A stretch of 21,942 nucleotides of DNA from Candidatus Omnitrophota bacterium. Its GTDB lineage: Bacteria > Omnitrophota > Gorgyraeia > Gygaellales > Profunditerraquicolaceae. The stretch spans positions 1 to 21,942 of the forward strand of contig JAHFFQ010000003.1 in the NCBI GenBank assembly GCA_023247875.1, written 5' to 3'. Positions 16,160-21,942 of this stretch are shown piece by piece. Below the pieces are notes generated by a model that was not told the DNA's origin, searched no databases, and was given only the letters and a program-made list of their open reading frames with translations. The translations under genes and the position numbers were made by a program. Positions within the stretch are counted from its first letter, which is position 1. Every line of letters begins with the position of its first letter.

Positions 16160-16609
16160 ATGAGGCACGGTTTCACGCTTATTGAAATAATCATAGTCAT
16201 AATTATCGTCGGTGTTCTCGCCGCGCTAGGTATGATCGAATATAGAAAAATGACTGAAAGGGGGCGCGGAGCCGAGGCGAGGATGGTTATGGGAGATATG
16301 CGTAAGTTTGCATATCAGTTTTGGCTGGAAAACGGCACGCTAACCGGAATAACTAATGCCGATGTTAACTTAGGCGCAGCCCCACTGTTTCCTACCTCGT
16401 GCAGAAGTTCGCATTATTTTGTATATGGGGGAGTCGGAGAAACTACTAGTACCACATTTAGATCTGTAGCCTGGCGTTGTACCGCCAACGGAAAACCCCC
16501 CCAAGGACTTCCCAGTGATTCCACCATGTGTGCTTCATGCCGAGTATTGCAGTTTGATTCAAACTTTGAGACGGGAACCGACACCTGGACCACTTGGGGA
16601 GTATATTAG
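16160..16609 (+). CDS. Type IV prepilin-like / pseudopilin protein
   Basis: A 149-residue protein with a very short leader MRHG, then FTLIEIIIVIIIVGVLAAL: the class III prepilin signal, cut by prepilin peptidase after Gly4, with Phe5 methylated and the conserved Glu as fifth mature residue. The hydrophobic helix is followed by an amphipathic helix (RGRGAEARMVMGDMRKFAYQ) and a small globular head with Cys81, Cys107, Cys124 and Cys127, which could form two disulfides. It ends WTTWGVY. AGGAGG lies 8 bases before ATG 16160 and a promoter sits just upstream, so it is probably its own transcript. It could be a pilus subunit or a type II secretion pseudopilin; no other pilin genes are next to it, and the PilT-like gene lies about 7 kb away. 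Confidence 0.87.
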   Translation: MRHGFTLIEIIIVIIIVGVLAALGMIEYRKMTERGRGAEARMVMGDMRKFAYQFWLENGTLTGITNADVNLGAAPLFPTSCRSSHYFVYGGVGETTSTTFRSVAWRCTANGKPPQGLPSDSTMCASCRVLQFDSNFETGTDTWTTWGVY

Positions 16610-16683
16610 CTCCCAGCTTTGTTTTTAGGATAGGAATTACCGGGGCACAATACTTAATTCTGACCCTGCGTTAAATTATCTTC

Positions 16684-16712
16684 TCGACTAAAAACCTGCC
16701 GAATGATAGAAT
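16684..16712 (+). promoter_or_regulatory. Promoter of the PIG-L gene, leaderless arrangement
   Basis: TCGACT (16684-16689, 4 of 6), 17-base spacer and TAGAAT (16707-16712, 5 of 6), then 7 bases (GTAAAAC) to ATG 16720. There is no Shine-Dalgarno sequence, and the signal peptide begins at this ATG, so the start codon is secure. Confidence 0.55.
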
Positions 16713-16719
16713 GTAAAAC

Positions 16720-18126
16720 ATGATTAAGAAGAGATTGCCGGTTTTTTTGTCATTTATGCTGCTGGCCGGTTGCGCCACTTTAAGAGGCCCTGAACCGGTA
16801 CACTGGCCGCCTTTTCCTTCTTTAGAGTCGTTCAAAAAGAATGAACGAGTCCTCATCCTGGCCCCCCATCCCGATGATGAGGCCATTGCCTGCGCCGGGG
16901 TTATCCAGCATGCGCTTAAGGCAGGGGCTAAAGTTAAGGTTATCTACTTGACCAACGGCGACCACAATGAGGTGTCCTTTATCGTTTATGAAAAAAGAAT
17001 AACCATGCGCCAGGGTGAGTTTGTGCACATGGGAAAGGTGCGCCAGAAGGAAGCGGTTGGCGCGATGAATTCATTGGGGCTATCCGAAAACGATCTTATA
17101 TTCCTGGGGTACCCTGACTTTGGGACCTTTGCCATATTCAGCCGGTATTGGGGACCAGGTAAACCCTTCCGTGACCGGATGACCCGCATATCCAGCGTGC
17201 CATACAAGGATAATCCTTCTTACGGGGCGCCCTATCAGGGGGAAAGTATTTTAAGCGACCTGGCCAAGCAGATCCTGGATTATAAGCCGGATAAAATTTT
17301 CGTTTCGCATCCAGCTGATGTTAATGTAGACCATAAATCATTTTACCTCTTCCTCCAGATAGCTTTAAGCGACCTGGAAGGCAAGGTATCCAGGCCCAAA
17401 ATTTATCCTTATCTTGTGCATTGCGTCGGCTGGCCCAAGCCGCGGCATTACCATCCGGAAATGGAGCTATATCCGCCGGATAAATTCATCAATGCCCGGA
17501 TCAACTGGCTGCGCTCGGACCTAAGCTTCGATGAGTTGGACAAAAAATACCAGACCATTATTTTTTATAAAAGCCAGACGCAATCCAGCGCCTTTTACCT
17601 GCTTGCTTTTGCCAGGGAAAACGAGCTCTTCGGCGATTACCCGGCCCTGCAATTAAAGCCGCAGTTAACCTGGAAAGACAAGGTCATCTCTTATTTTGGC
17701 GCTTCGGAGATGTTCGGGGAGCCGCAAGATCCGGAGGTTTCCGTTGGCGAGGATACGATAGAGGATAAAGGCCAGGTTAGTTTTGCCGAGGTAGATGATT
17801 ATTTTATCGTGCGCGTGGATAATTTTAAAAAACTTAGCAGCAGATTTGGTGCGCTGCTTTATATTTTTGGATACAGCAAAGCTACTGCTTTTGCCGAAAT
17901 GCCCAAAATACGCATTATTACCGCGGGAAACAGCTGTAAGGTTTTTAACGCGAAAAAGAGGATCATTGTTCACGGGGTGCTGATAGAGCGCAGCAGGAAT
18001 TCCCTGATCTTAAAGATCCCGCTGAAATTCCTGGGGGATCCGGATTATGTGCTTACCTCGCTTAAAGCCTATCACGGGAATGTCCCTGTTGAGGCGACAG
18101 GTTTCCGCAAGATTAAGATCAGGTAA
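16720..18126 (+). CDS. Lipid-anchored PIG-L family deacetylase
   Basis: A 468-residue lipoprotein: KKR start, hydrophobic stretch and lipobox LAGC, so Cys18 is lipidated and the enzyme faces the periplasm or outside. The PIG-L/LmbE zinc amidohydrolase domain (about 42-300) has APHPDDEA (His50, Asp52, Asp53) and HPADVNVDH (197-205), the usual zinc and catalytic residues. The family removes acetyl from N-acetylglucosamine-type sugars; the substrate here is unknown, but an extracytoplasmic polysaccharide or glycan is likely. Residues about 310-468 form an extra, probably beta-rich domain that I do not recognise. The gene has its own promoter and is followed 1 base after its stop by hairpin copy B. 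Confidence 0.88.
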   Translation: MIKKRLPVFLSFMLLAGCATLRGPEPVHWPPFPSLESFKKNERVLILAPHPDDEAIACAGVIQHALKAGAKVKVIYLTNGDHNEVSFIVYEKRITMRQGEFVHMGKVRQKEAVGAMNSLGLSENDLIFLGYPDFGTFAIFSRYWGPGKPFRDRMTRISSVPYKDNPSYGAPYQGESILSDLAKQILDYKPDKIFVSHPADVNVDHKSFYLFLQIALSDLEGKVSRPKIYPYLVHCVGWPKPRHYHPEMELYPPDKFINARINWLRSDLSFDELDKKYQTIIFYKSQTQSSAFYLLAFARENELFGDYPALQLKPQLTWKDKVISYFGASEMFGEPQDPEVSVGEDTIEDKGQVSFAEVDDYFIVRVDNFKKLSSRFGALLYIFGYSKATAFAEMPKIRIITAGNSCKVFNAKKRIIVHGVLIERSRNSLILKIPLKFLGDPDYVLTSLKAYHGNVPVEATGFRKIKIR

Positions 18127-18127
18127 G

Positions 18128-18160
18128 ACACCCCGCGCTAAATGGAATTGCGCGGGTGTT
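18128..18160 (+). repeat. Dispersed hairpin repeat, copy B
   Basis: The left arm CACCCCGCGC (18129-18138), loop TAAATGGAATT and right arm GCGCGGGTGTT (18150-18160) form a very GC-rich stem. It aligns without gaps to copy A at 8924-8955, with two base pairs changed on both sides (G-C to C-G, A-T to G-C). There is no U-run after it. It begins right after the PIG-L stop codon. Confidence 0.7.
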
Positions 18161-18172
18161 GTCTATGTAGAC
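18161..18172 (+). other. Short inverted repeat before ribosome site
   Basis: GTCTA, TG, TAGAC directly follows hairpin B and is directly followed by AAGGAGG (18173-18179). It could be an operator half-site pair or a small hairpin limiting access to the ribosome site. Twelve bases are too few for a firm call. Confidence 0.3.
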
Positions 18173-18183
18173 AAGGAGGGTAT

Positions 18184-18666
18184 ATGCTGGAGCTTAAGAC
18201 AGTCAGGATAGATAAACCTGATGATATGAATTTTATACTAGGACAGGCGCATTTCATTAAAACGGTAGAGGACCTCTATGAGGCCTTGATCAATGTGCCG
18301 GGAATAAAATTCGGCCTGGCCTTTATTGAGGCATCCGGGGCATGTAAGATAAGAAGCGAAGGCAATGACTTATCCCTTAAGGAGCTGGCCTCCAGGAATG
18401 CCCTGGAGGTGGCCAGCGGCCACAGCTTCATAATCTTCCTTAAGGATGCCTATCCGGTTAATGTCTTAAATGCCATCAAGAATATTCCCGAAGTATGCAA
18501 TATATATTGCGCCACTGCCAATCCCGCGGAAGTAATCATCGCTGAGACCAAAAGCGGACGGGGGATACTGGGCGTAATCGACGGCTCTTTACCCAAAGGC
18601 GTTGAGGGCCAGGCGGATATCGCCTGGCGCAAGGATCTCTTGCGCAAGATCGGCTATAAACTTTAA
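18184..18666 (+). CDS. Adenosine-specific kinase family protein (DUF355)
   Basis: I start at ATG 18184, after a strong AAGGAGG, rather than the in-frame ATG at 18142, which lies inside hairpin B. The 160-residue protein matches the small adenosine-specific kinase family first studied in Archaea (Pfam Adenosine_kin): opening LELKTVRIDKPDDMNFILGQ, then FIKTVEDLYEAL, KFGLAFIEASG and the glycine-rich GRGILGVIDGSLPKGVE (125-141). Members bind adenosine or AMP; a kinase role has been reported for archaeal homologues but the bacterial role is unclear. It lacks any signal or membrane segment, so is cytoplasmic. It may be read through from the PIG-L gene across the hairpin. Confidence 0.85.
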   Translation: MLELKTVRIDKPDDMNFILGQAHFIKTVEDLYEALINVPGIKFGLAFIEASGACKIRSEGNDLSLKELASRNALEVASGHSFIIFLKDAYPVNVLNAIKNIPEVCNIYCATANPAEVIIAETKSGRGILGVIDGSLPKGVEGQADIAWRKDLLRKIGYKL

Positions 18667-18673
18667 TTTCTTA

Positions 18674-18701
18674 TTGCAATTAAGGGCTGCTTTGTTATAA
18701 T
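18674..18701 (+). promoter_or_regulatory. Promoter of the acyltransferase gene, leaderless arrangement
   Basis: TTGCAA (18674-18679), 16-base spacer and a perfect TATAAT (18696-18701), then 8 bases (TCATCAAC) to ATG 18710. No Shine-Dalgarno sequence is present. Box and spacing match the CDF promoter at 15889-15916. Confidence 0.7.
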
Positions 18702-18709
18702 TCATCAAC

Positions 18710-19621
18710 ATGGACTTTAAAAAAATACGTAAAAGTTTAAGCCGGTTCCTGGCCTGGCTGGGATTGAATTTATGCTCTTTGATGATCAGGGTTATTCCCG
18801 ATGGATGTCTTTATGCCTTTGCCAGGAATATCGCTTCCCTGGCCTTTATCTTTGCGGTAAAACAGAGGAGGATCGCTTTAGAGAGCCTGAGGATTGCTTT
18901 TGGCAGTGAGAAATCGCAAGGCGAAATCGAAAAGATAGCCAAGGACTGTTTTATATATATGGCCAAGAGCGCAGTTGAGCTTATGTACCTTATGGATAAA
19001 CCGCTTGTTCTAAAGGAACGGGTGGAGATCACCGGCAGGGATAATTTGGATAAGGCATTAGCGTTGGGCAGGGGAGTGATCCTGATAAGCGCGCATTTCG
19101 GCAATTTTCCGCTTCTTTTGGGAAGGCTGGCGCAGGATGGCTATCAAGTAGGCGGGATCATGCGTCCGATGCGCGACGCCAGGGTTGAAAAAATATTCCT
19201 GGAAAAAAGGAATAAATTCGGAGTGAAAACCATTTACAGCCAGCCGCGCAACGAATGCGTGAACAACACTATCTCCGCCTTGCGCAATAATGAGCTGGTT
19301 TTTATCCCCGTTGACCAGAATTTTGGGACCGGGGGGGTATTTGTGAATTTCTTCGGCATGAAGGCGGCAACTGCCACCGGCCCGGTAATTTTAGCGCAGC
19401 GGACCAAAGCAGCCCTGGTCCCCTGTTTTATTATCAGGCAGCCTGGGGACAGGCACAAGATAATCTTTGAGCCGGCGCTGCAGTTAATTGAAGGCAAGGA
19501 TCCTCAGGACACCATATTAGTAAATATCCAGGCCTTGACGGATATAATTGAGTCCTATATACGCAAATATCCTGCGGAATGGGGCTGGATCCACCGCAGG
19601 TGGAAGAGTAAACCCGGTTAA
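18710..19621 (+). CDS. LpxL/HtrB-family lysophospholipid acyltransferase
   Basis: A 303-residue member of the lipid A late-acyltransferase family, which transfers an acyl chain to lipid A or a related lipid at the inner membrane. It has an N-terminal hydrophobic region, RRIALESLRIAFG, the active-site block LISAHFGNFPLLL (His129), then VFIPVDQNFGTGGVFVNFFG, TGPVILAQRTKAALVPCF, and the closing PAEWGWIHRRWKSKPG, all typical. In the usual HX4(D/E) motif the acidic residue is Pro134 here, so the charge relay to His129 is changed. Together with LptE and Lnt it points to an LPS-type outer membrane, though the acceptor may be another lipid. The TAA is 16 bases before the next gene. Confidence 0.87.
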   Translation: MDFKKIRKSLSRFLAWLGLNLCSLMIRVIPDGCLYAFARNIASLAFIFAVKQRRIALESLRIAFGSEKSQGEIEKIAKDCFIYMAKSAVELMYLMDKPLVLKERVEITGRDNLDKALALGRGVILISAHFGNFPLLLGRLAQDGYQVGGIMRPMRDARVEKIFLEKRNKFGVKTIYSQPRNECVNNTISALRNNELVFIPVDQNFGTGGVFVNFFGMKAATATGPVILAQRTKAALVPCFIIRQPGDRHKIIFEPALQLIEGKDPQDTILVNIQALTDIIESYIRKYPAEWGWIHRRWKSKPG

Positions 19622-19637
19622 AAAAGGAGGTGTTCAA

Positions 19638-19841
19638 ATGGCGCAGGAAGAGAAGAAATGCTGTGAAGCTAAGAAGACGTTATCCACGCTTTTTAAAGTT
19701 GTTTTAGGTTTGGTGTTCTTGGTTTTAGGGGGACTGGCGATCCTGAAGTATTGGGGGGCGCTTCTTTTGATCATCAAAGGCTGTATCGGCTTGTTCCTGA
19801 TCTTAGCCGGAGTGATTACCTTGGCTATAGCTAAAGAATAA
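19638..19841 (+). CDS. Small two-helix membrane protein with N-terminal Cys pair
   Basis: A 67-residue protein starting at ATG 19638, chosen because AAAGGAGGT lies 6 bases before it; the same frame is open further upstream inside the acyltransferase gene but without a ribosome site. The N-terminus is charged with a Cys-Cys pair (EEKKCCEAKKT), followed by two hydrophobic helices (about 19-38 and 42-63) joined by a short turn with KYWG, and ends AIAKE. No known family is recognised. The Cys pair could bind metal or form a disulfide. It sits between the acyltransferase and bioY, with 24 bases to bioY. Confidence 0.72.
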   Translation: MAQEEKKCCEAKKTLSTLFKVVLGLVFLVLGGLAILKYWGALLLIIKGCIGLFLILAGVITLAIAKE

Positions 19842-19865
19842 GGGAATGGGAATAGGAGAATTATT

Positions 19866-20435
19866 ATGGAAGCGATCATAAGCAGGGAGTTTATCAGGGA
19901 TAAAATGGTCTGTCGCGTTTTGGCTGTCACGGGTTTTGTTGTCCTGACTGCCTTATCCGCCTTTGTGCGCATACCTCTGCCATTTACCCCCGTGCCGTTT
20001 ACATTGCAGACATTTTTTGTCCTGCTTTCCGGCTCGTTATTAGGCAGGAGATTGGGGCTTTTTACGCAAAGCCTCTATATGTTTTTGGGTATAGTCGGTT
20101 TTCAGGTGTTTACGGGAACCGGAGCGGGCAGCCTTTATCTTTTTGGCCCTACCGGAGGATATGTTGCCGGTTTTGTTTTAGCCTCTTTTCTCGCCGGGGG
20201 TTTGTTTACCCGGGAAAAACAAAGTTGGCCGGCTGTTTTCTTTGGGCTGTTATTCGCGGACTTGGCGCTCTTATTTTGCGGCACGCTTTGGCTTAAGATC
20301 AGCCTATCCTGCCCGTTAAGCCAGGCATTCTTACTTGGCTTTTTGCCTTTTATACCGGGCGACATATTAAAGATTATCTTTGCGGCAGTTATCCATCGTA
20401 AACTGCGCTCACGCATCAAGGCAGCCATTTATTAA
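19866..20435 (+). CDS. bioY: Biotin transporter substrate-binding subunit BioY
   Basis: A 189-residue membrane protein with about six helices matching BioY, the S component of the ECF-type biotin importer. Conserved blocks: TALSAFVRIPLPFTPVPFTL near the N-terminus, QTFFVLLSGSLLGRRLG, then YLFGPTGGYVAGF and PFIPGDILKI. It works with EcfT and two EcfA ATPases, or possibly alone; those genes are not in this window. AGGAG sits 8 bases before ATG 19866. I saw no BirA operator in the 24 bases upstream. Presence of BioY suggests the cell can take up biotin. Confidence 0.94.
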   Translation: MEAIISREFIRDKMVCRVLAVTGFVVLTALSAFVRIPLPFTPVPFTLQTFFVLLSGSLLGRRLGLFTQSLYMFLGIVGFQVFTGTGAGSLYLFGPTGGYVAGFVLASFLAGGLFTREKQSWPAVFFGLLFADLALLFCGTLWLKISLSCPLSQAFLLGFLPFIPGDILKIIFAAVIHRKLRSRIKAAIY

Positions 20436-20467
20436 CCGGCAGGCCGCTAAAGGCTTATTTTTAAACA

Positions 20468-21859
20468 ATGAAAAGCCTTCTTTTTAAGTTGCTCTCTTTA
20501 TCCCTGCTTTCTTTTTCCCTCGGTCTCCTGGTCCATTCCTGGGGGATGAATATGCAGCAGGCCCTTTCCATAGGCATATTTTCCGCCTCCATCCTGGGTA
20601 CACTTTTCTTCTGGGATTTCCGCCTCAGCTTTGCCTTCATCGGCACATCCGTATTGTTGATGACCAAGACCATTGACCTGGAGCATGTCATTGAGTTCTC
20701 GTCGTTGGAGGTGATCCTTTTTCTGGTAGGGATGATGGTGATCATCGGCCTGCTTAAGGACTTCGGGGTTTTTGCCTGGATAGTCAGCCTTATCTTGCGT
20801 ATCCCCAGGTTAACAGGGAGGAAATTCGCCTTTTTCATCGCGCTCATATCCGCTTTACTTGCCTGCACCATTGATGAAGTTACCTCGATCATTTTTATGG
20901 TCGTAGCGGTAATGGAGATCTGCGATTATTTTGAGGTTAACCCGGTGCCTTTTGTCATAATTTCTGTTTTAGCCACAAATATCGGCTCTGCCGCCACGGT
21001 CCTGGGAAATCCTATCGGCATACTTATTGCCTCGAAATCCGGCCTGACCTTTGAGGATTTTGTCGTTAAGGCCTTTCCTTTAGCCGCGCTCTGTTTCCTG
21101 GTTACTATTTTTATCCTTTTTTTCTGGTATAGGAAACCGATCAAGTTCCTTAATGAACAGATGGAAAGGCTGGGGGCTAACGACATATTGCTCAAGCTTA
21201 TCTCCGTGCCTCCGGAGAAGGACCTGAAAGTAAGCCTGGGGATATTCGGGATAATGCTGATTTTTATATCCCTGCACCACCGGATGGAGATAGCCTGGGG
21301 GCTGCCGGCGAATACTGTTTTATTGGTCGTGCCTCTGGTTACCAGCGGGGTGGTGATGATCTGGAAGCACCACAAGGCCAGGAAATTTATTGAAAAGGAT
21401 GTGGAGTGGTGGACCCTGCTTTTTTTCCTGCTTTTATTCGTGCAGGCAGGGACATTAAAATATACCGGGGCAACTGTTTTTATCGCCAAACACATGCTCG
21501 AGGCAACCGGCAACAACCTGAACATGCTTATCTCTTCCGTTCTTTGGATAAGTACAATAGGCTCAAGCATGCTGGATAATGTGGTGTTGGTAGCGGCTTT
21601 TATCCCCGTGGTTCAGGGATTCCAGAGCTTGAACCTGAACCTGCAGCCATTGTGGTGGGCCTTGCTTTTCGGCGGCTGCCTGGGGGGCAATATCACTCTT
21701 ATCGGTTCAACCGCCAATATCGTGGCCATAGGGATGGTCGAGAAAGAAAAACGCCTCAAGATAAGTTTTCTTACCTGGTTCTGGGTGGGGTTGAGCGTGG
21801 GCCTGGTTACGGTGTCAATTGTAATGTCAGCGTTAATTTTTCTCCCTTTCTATAGATAG
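20468..21859 (+). CDS. ArsB/NhaD-type ion transporter
   Basis: A 463-residue protein with about 11-12 membrane helices in the ion transporter superfamily that holds ArsB (arsenite efflux), NhaD (Na+/H+ exchange) and CitM/SLC13 carriers. Two inverted-repeat signatures are seen: TIDEVTSIIFMVVAVMEI plus NIGSAATVLGNPIGILIAS (171-189) in the first half, and SMLDNVVLVAAFIPV plus GGNITLIGSTANIVAIGM in the second; these form the substrate site. A sodium/proton or anion role cannot be separated from sequence alone; Asp136 and the Asp in SMLDN are candidate ion ligands. No Shine-Dalgarno lies before ATG 20468; TATTTT 6 bases upstream is a poor -10 match, so the start signals are weak. Confidence 0.86.
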   Translation: MKSLLFKLLSLSLLSFSLGLLVHSWGMNMQQALSIGIFSASILGTLFFWDFRLSFAFIGTSVLLMTKTIDLEHVIEFSSLEVILFLVGMMVIIGLLKDFGVFAWIVSLILRIPRLTGRKFAFFIALISALLACTIDEVTSIIFMVVAVMEICDYFEVNPVPFVIISVLATNIGSAATVLGNPIGILIASKSGLTFEDFVVKAFPLAALCFLVTIFILFFWYRKPIKFLNEQMERLGANDILLKLISVPPEKDLKVSLGIFGIMLIFISLHHRMEIAWGLPANTVLLVVPLVTSGVVMIWKHHKARKFIEKDVEWWTLLFFLLLFVQAGTLKYTGATVFIAKHMLEATGNNLNMLISSVLWISTIGSSMLDNVVLVAAFIPVVQGFQSLNLNLQPLWWALLFGGCLGGNITLIGSTANIVAIGMVEKEKRLKISFLTWFWVGLSVGLVTVSIVMSALIFLPFYR

Positions 21860-21861
21860 CC

Positions 21862-21890
21862 TTGACAAAGGAGAAAATCTGTGCTAATTT
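21862..21890 (+). promoter_or_regulatory. Promoter of the gene starting at 21918
   Basis: Perfect TTGACA (21862-21867), 17-base spacer, then TAATTT (21885-21890) preceded by TG plus one base, an extended -10. The -10 hexamer alone is a poor match (3 of 6). A conventional leader with AAAGGAGG (21904-21911) follows. Confidence 0.55.
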
Positions 21891-21917
21891 TATTAAGAAT
21901 ATTAAAGGAGGATTAAG

Positions 21918-21942
21918 ATGAAACTCAATAGAATATTGGGAA
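21918..21942 (+). CDS. Start of an unidentified gene (3' partial)
   Basis: ATG 21918 follows a strong AAAGGAGG (6-base spacing) and a promoter. Only MKLNRILG is visible before the window ends, too little to assign a function. Confidence 0.6.

Noticed and set aside
16606..16626. Terminator after the prepilin gene
   Set aside because: AGCT-CCC-AGCT followed by TTGTTTTT has only a 4-base-pair stem and a 3-base loop; too weak to call.
18142..18183. Upstream ATG 18142 for the adenosine-kinase family gene
   Set aside because: It lies inside hairpin B with no ribosome site and adds residues absent from the family; ATG 18184 has AAGGAGG.
19842..19865. BirA operator before bioY
   Set aside because: The 24-base gap has no TTGTAAAC-type inverted repeat.
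20926..21570. A 214-codon open frame on the minus strand inside the ion transporter gene
   Set aside because: It lies wholly inside a gene with clear family motifs, and its translation has no recognisable domain.

Overview
The window is a dense stretch of bacterial chromosome. The organism has a Gram-negative (diderm) envelope: genes for BamD-like and LptE-like outer-membrane assembly lipoproteins, apolipoprotein N-acyltransferase (Lnt), an LpxL/HtrB-type acyltransferase and type IV pilus parts are all present. Gene order, the short UvrC-like and HolA-like proteins, the orphan prepilin and the PEGA-domain protein suggest an uncultured diderm lineage such as Omnitrophota or a relative. That placement is an inference from gene content, not a measured phylogeny.

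Layout. (1) 3-2068, plus strand: bamD-like (5' end outside the window), lptE-like and a short holA, overlapping or 1 base apart. (2) rpsT on the minus strand, converging on holA with a 30-base overlap. It has a sigma70-like promoter whose -35 box lies in the first codons of murJ. (3) 2371-8907, plus strand: murJ, a shortened uvrC, a single-domain MGMT-like gene, a PEGA-domain membrane protein, a membrane GT2 glycosyltransferase and a pilT-like ATPase. The first five overlap one another. The PilT-like protein has lost several catalytic residues. (4) 8908-8990: a cluster of hairpins. (5) 8999-15007, plus strand: prfB with a programmed +1 frameshift, secA, lnt and an M23 peptidase. (6) A cation diffusion facilitator on the minus strand, whose stop codon overlaps that of the M23 gene. 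(7) 15883-16159: a structured intergenic region between divergent genes. (8) 16160-21859, plus strand: a prepilin-like protein, a lipid-anchored PIG-L deacetylase, a second hairpin related to the one at 8924, an adenosine-specific-kinase family protein, an LpxL-like acyltransferase, a small double-cysteine membrane protein, bioY and an ArsB/NhaD-type ion transporter. (9) A new gene starts at 21918 and runs out of the window.

Much of the content is envelope building (BamD, LptE, MurJ, SecA, Lnt, M23, acyltransferase, GT2, PIG-L), mixed with information processing (HolA, S20, RF2, UvrC, MGMT). The most notable signals are: two dispersed 32-base hairpins with a conserved loop and two compensatory stem changes; the PilT-like ATPase with a broken Walker B motif; a coupled mini-UvrC and MGMT-domain pair; and several genes whose -10 box lies only 6-8 bases before the ATG with no Shine-Dalgarno sequence, which suggests leaderless mRNAs.
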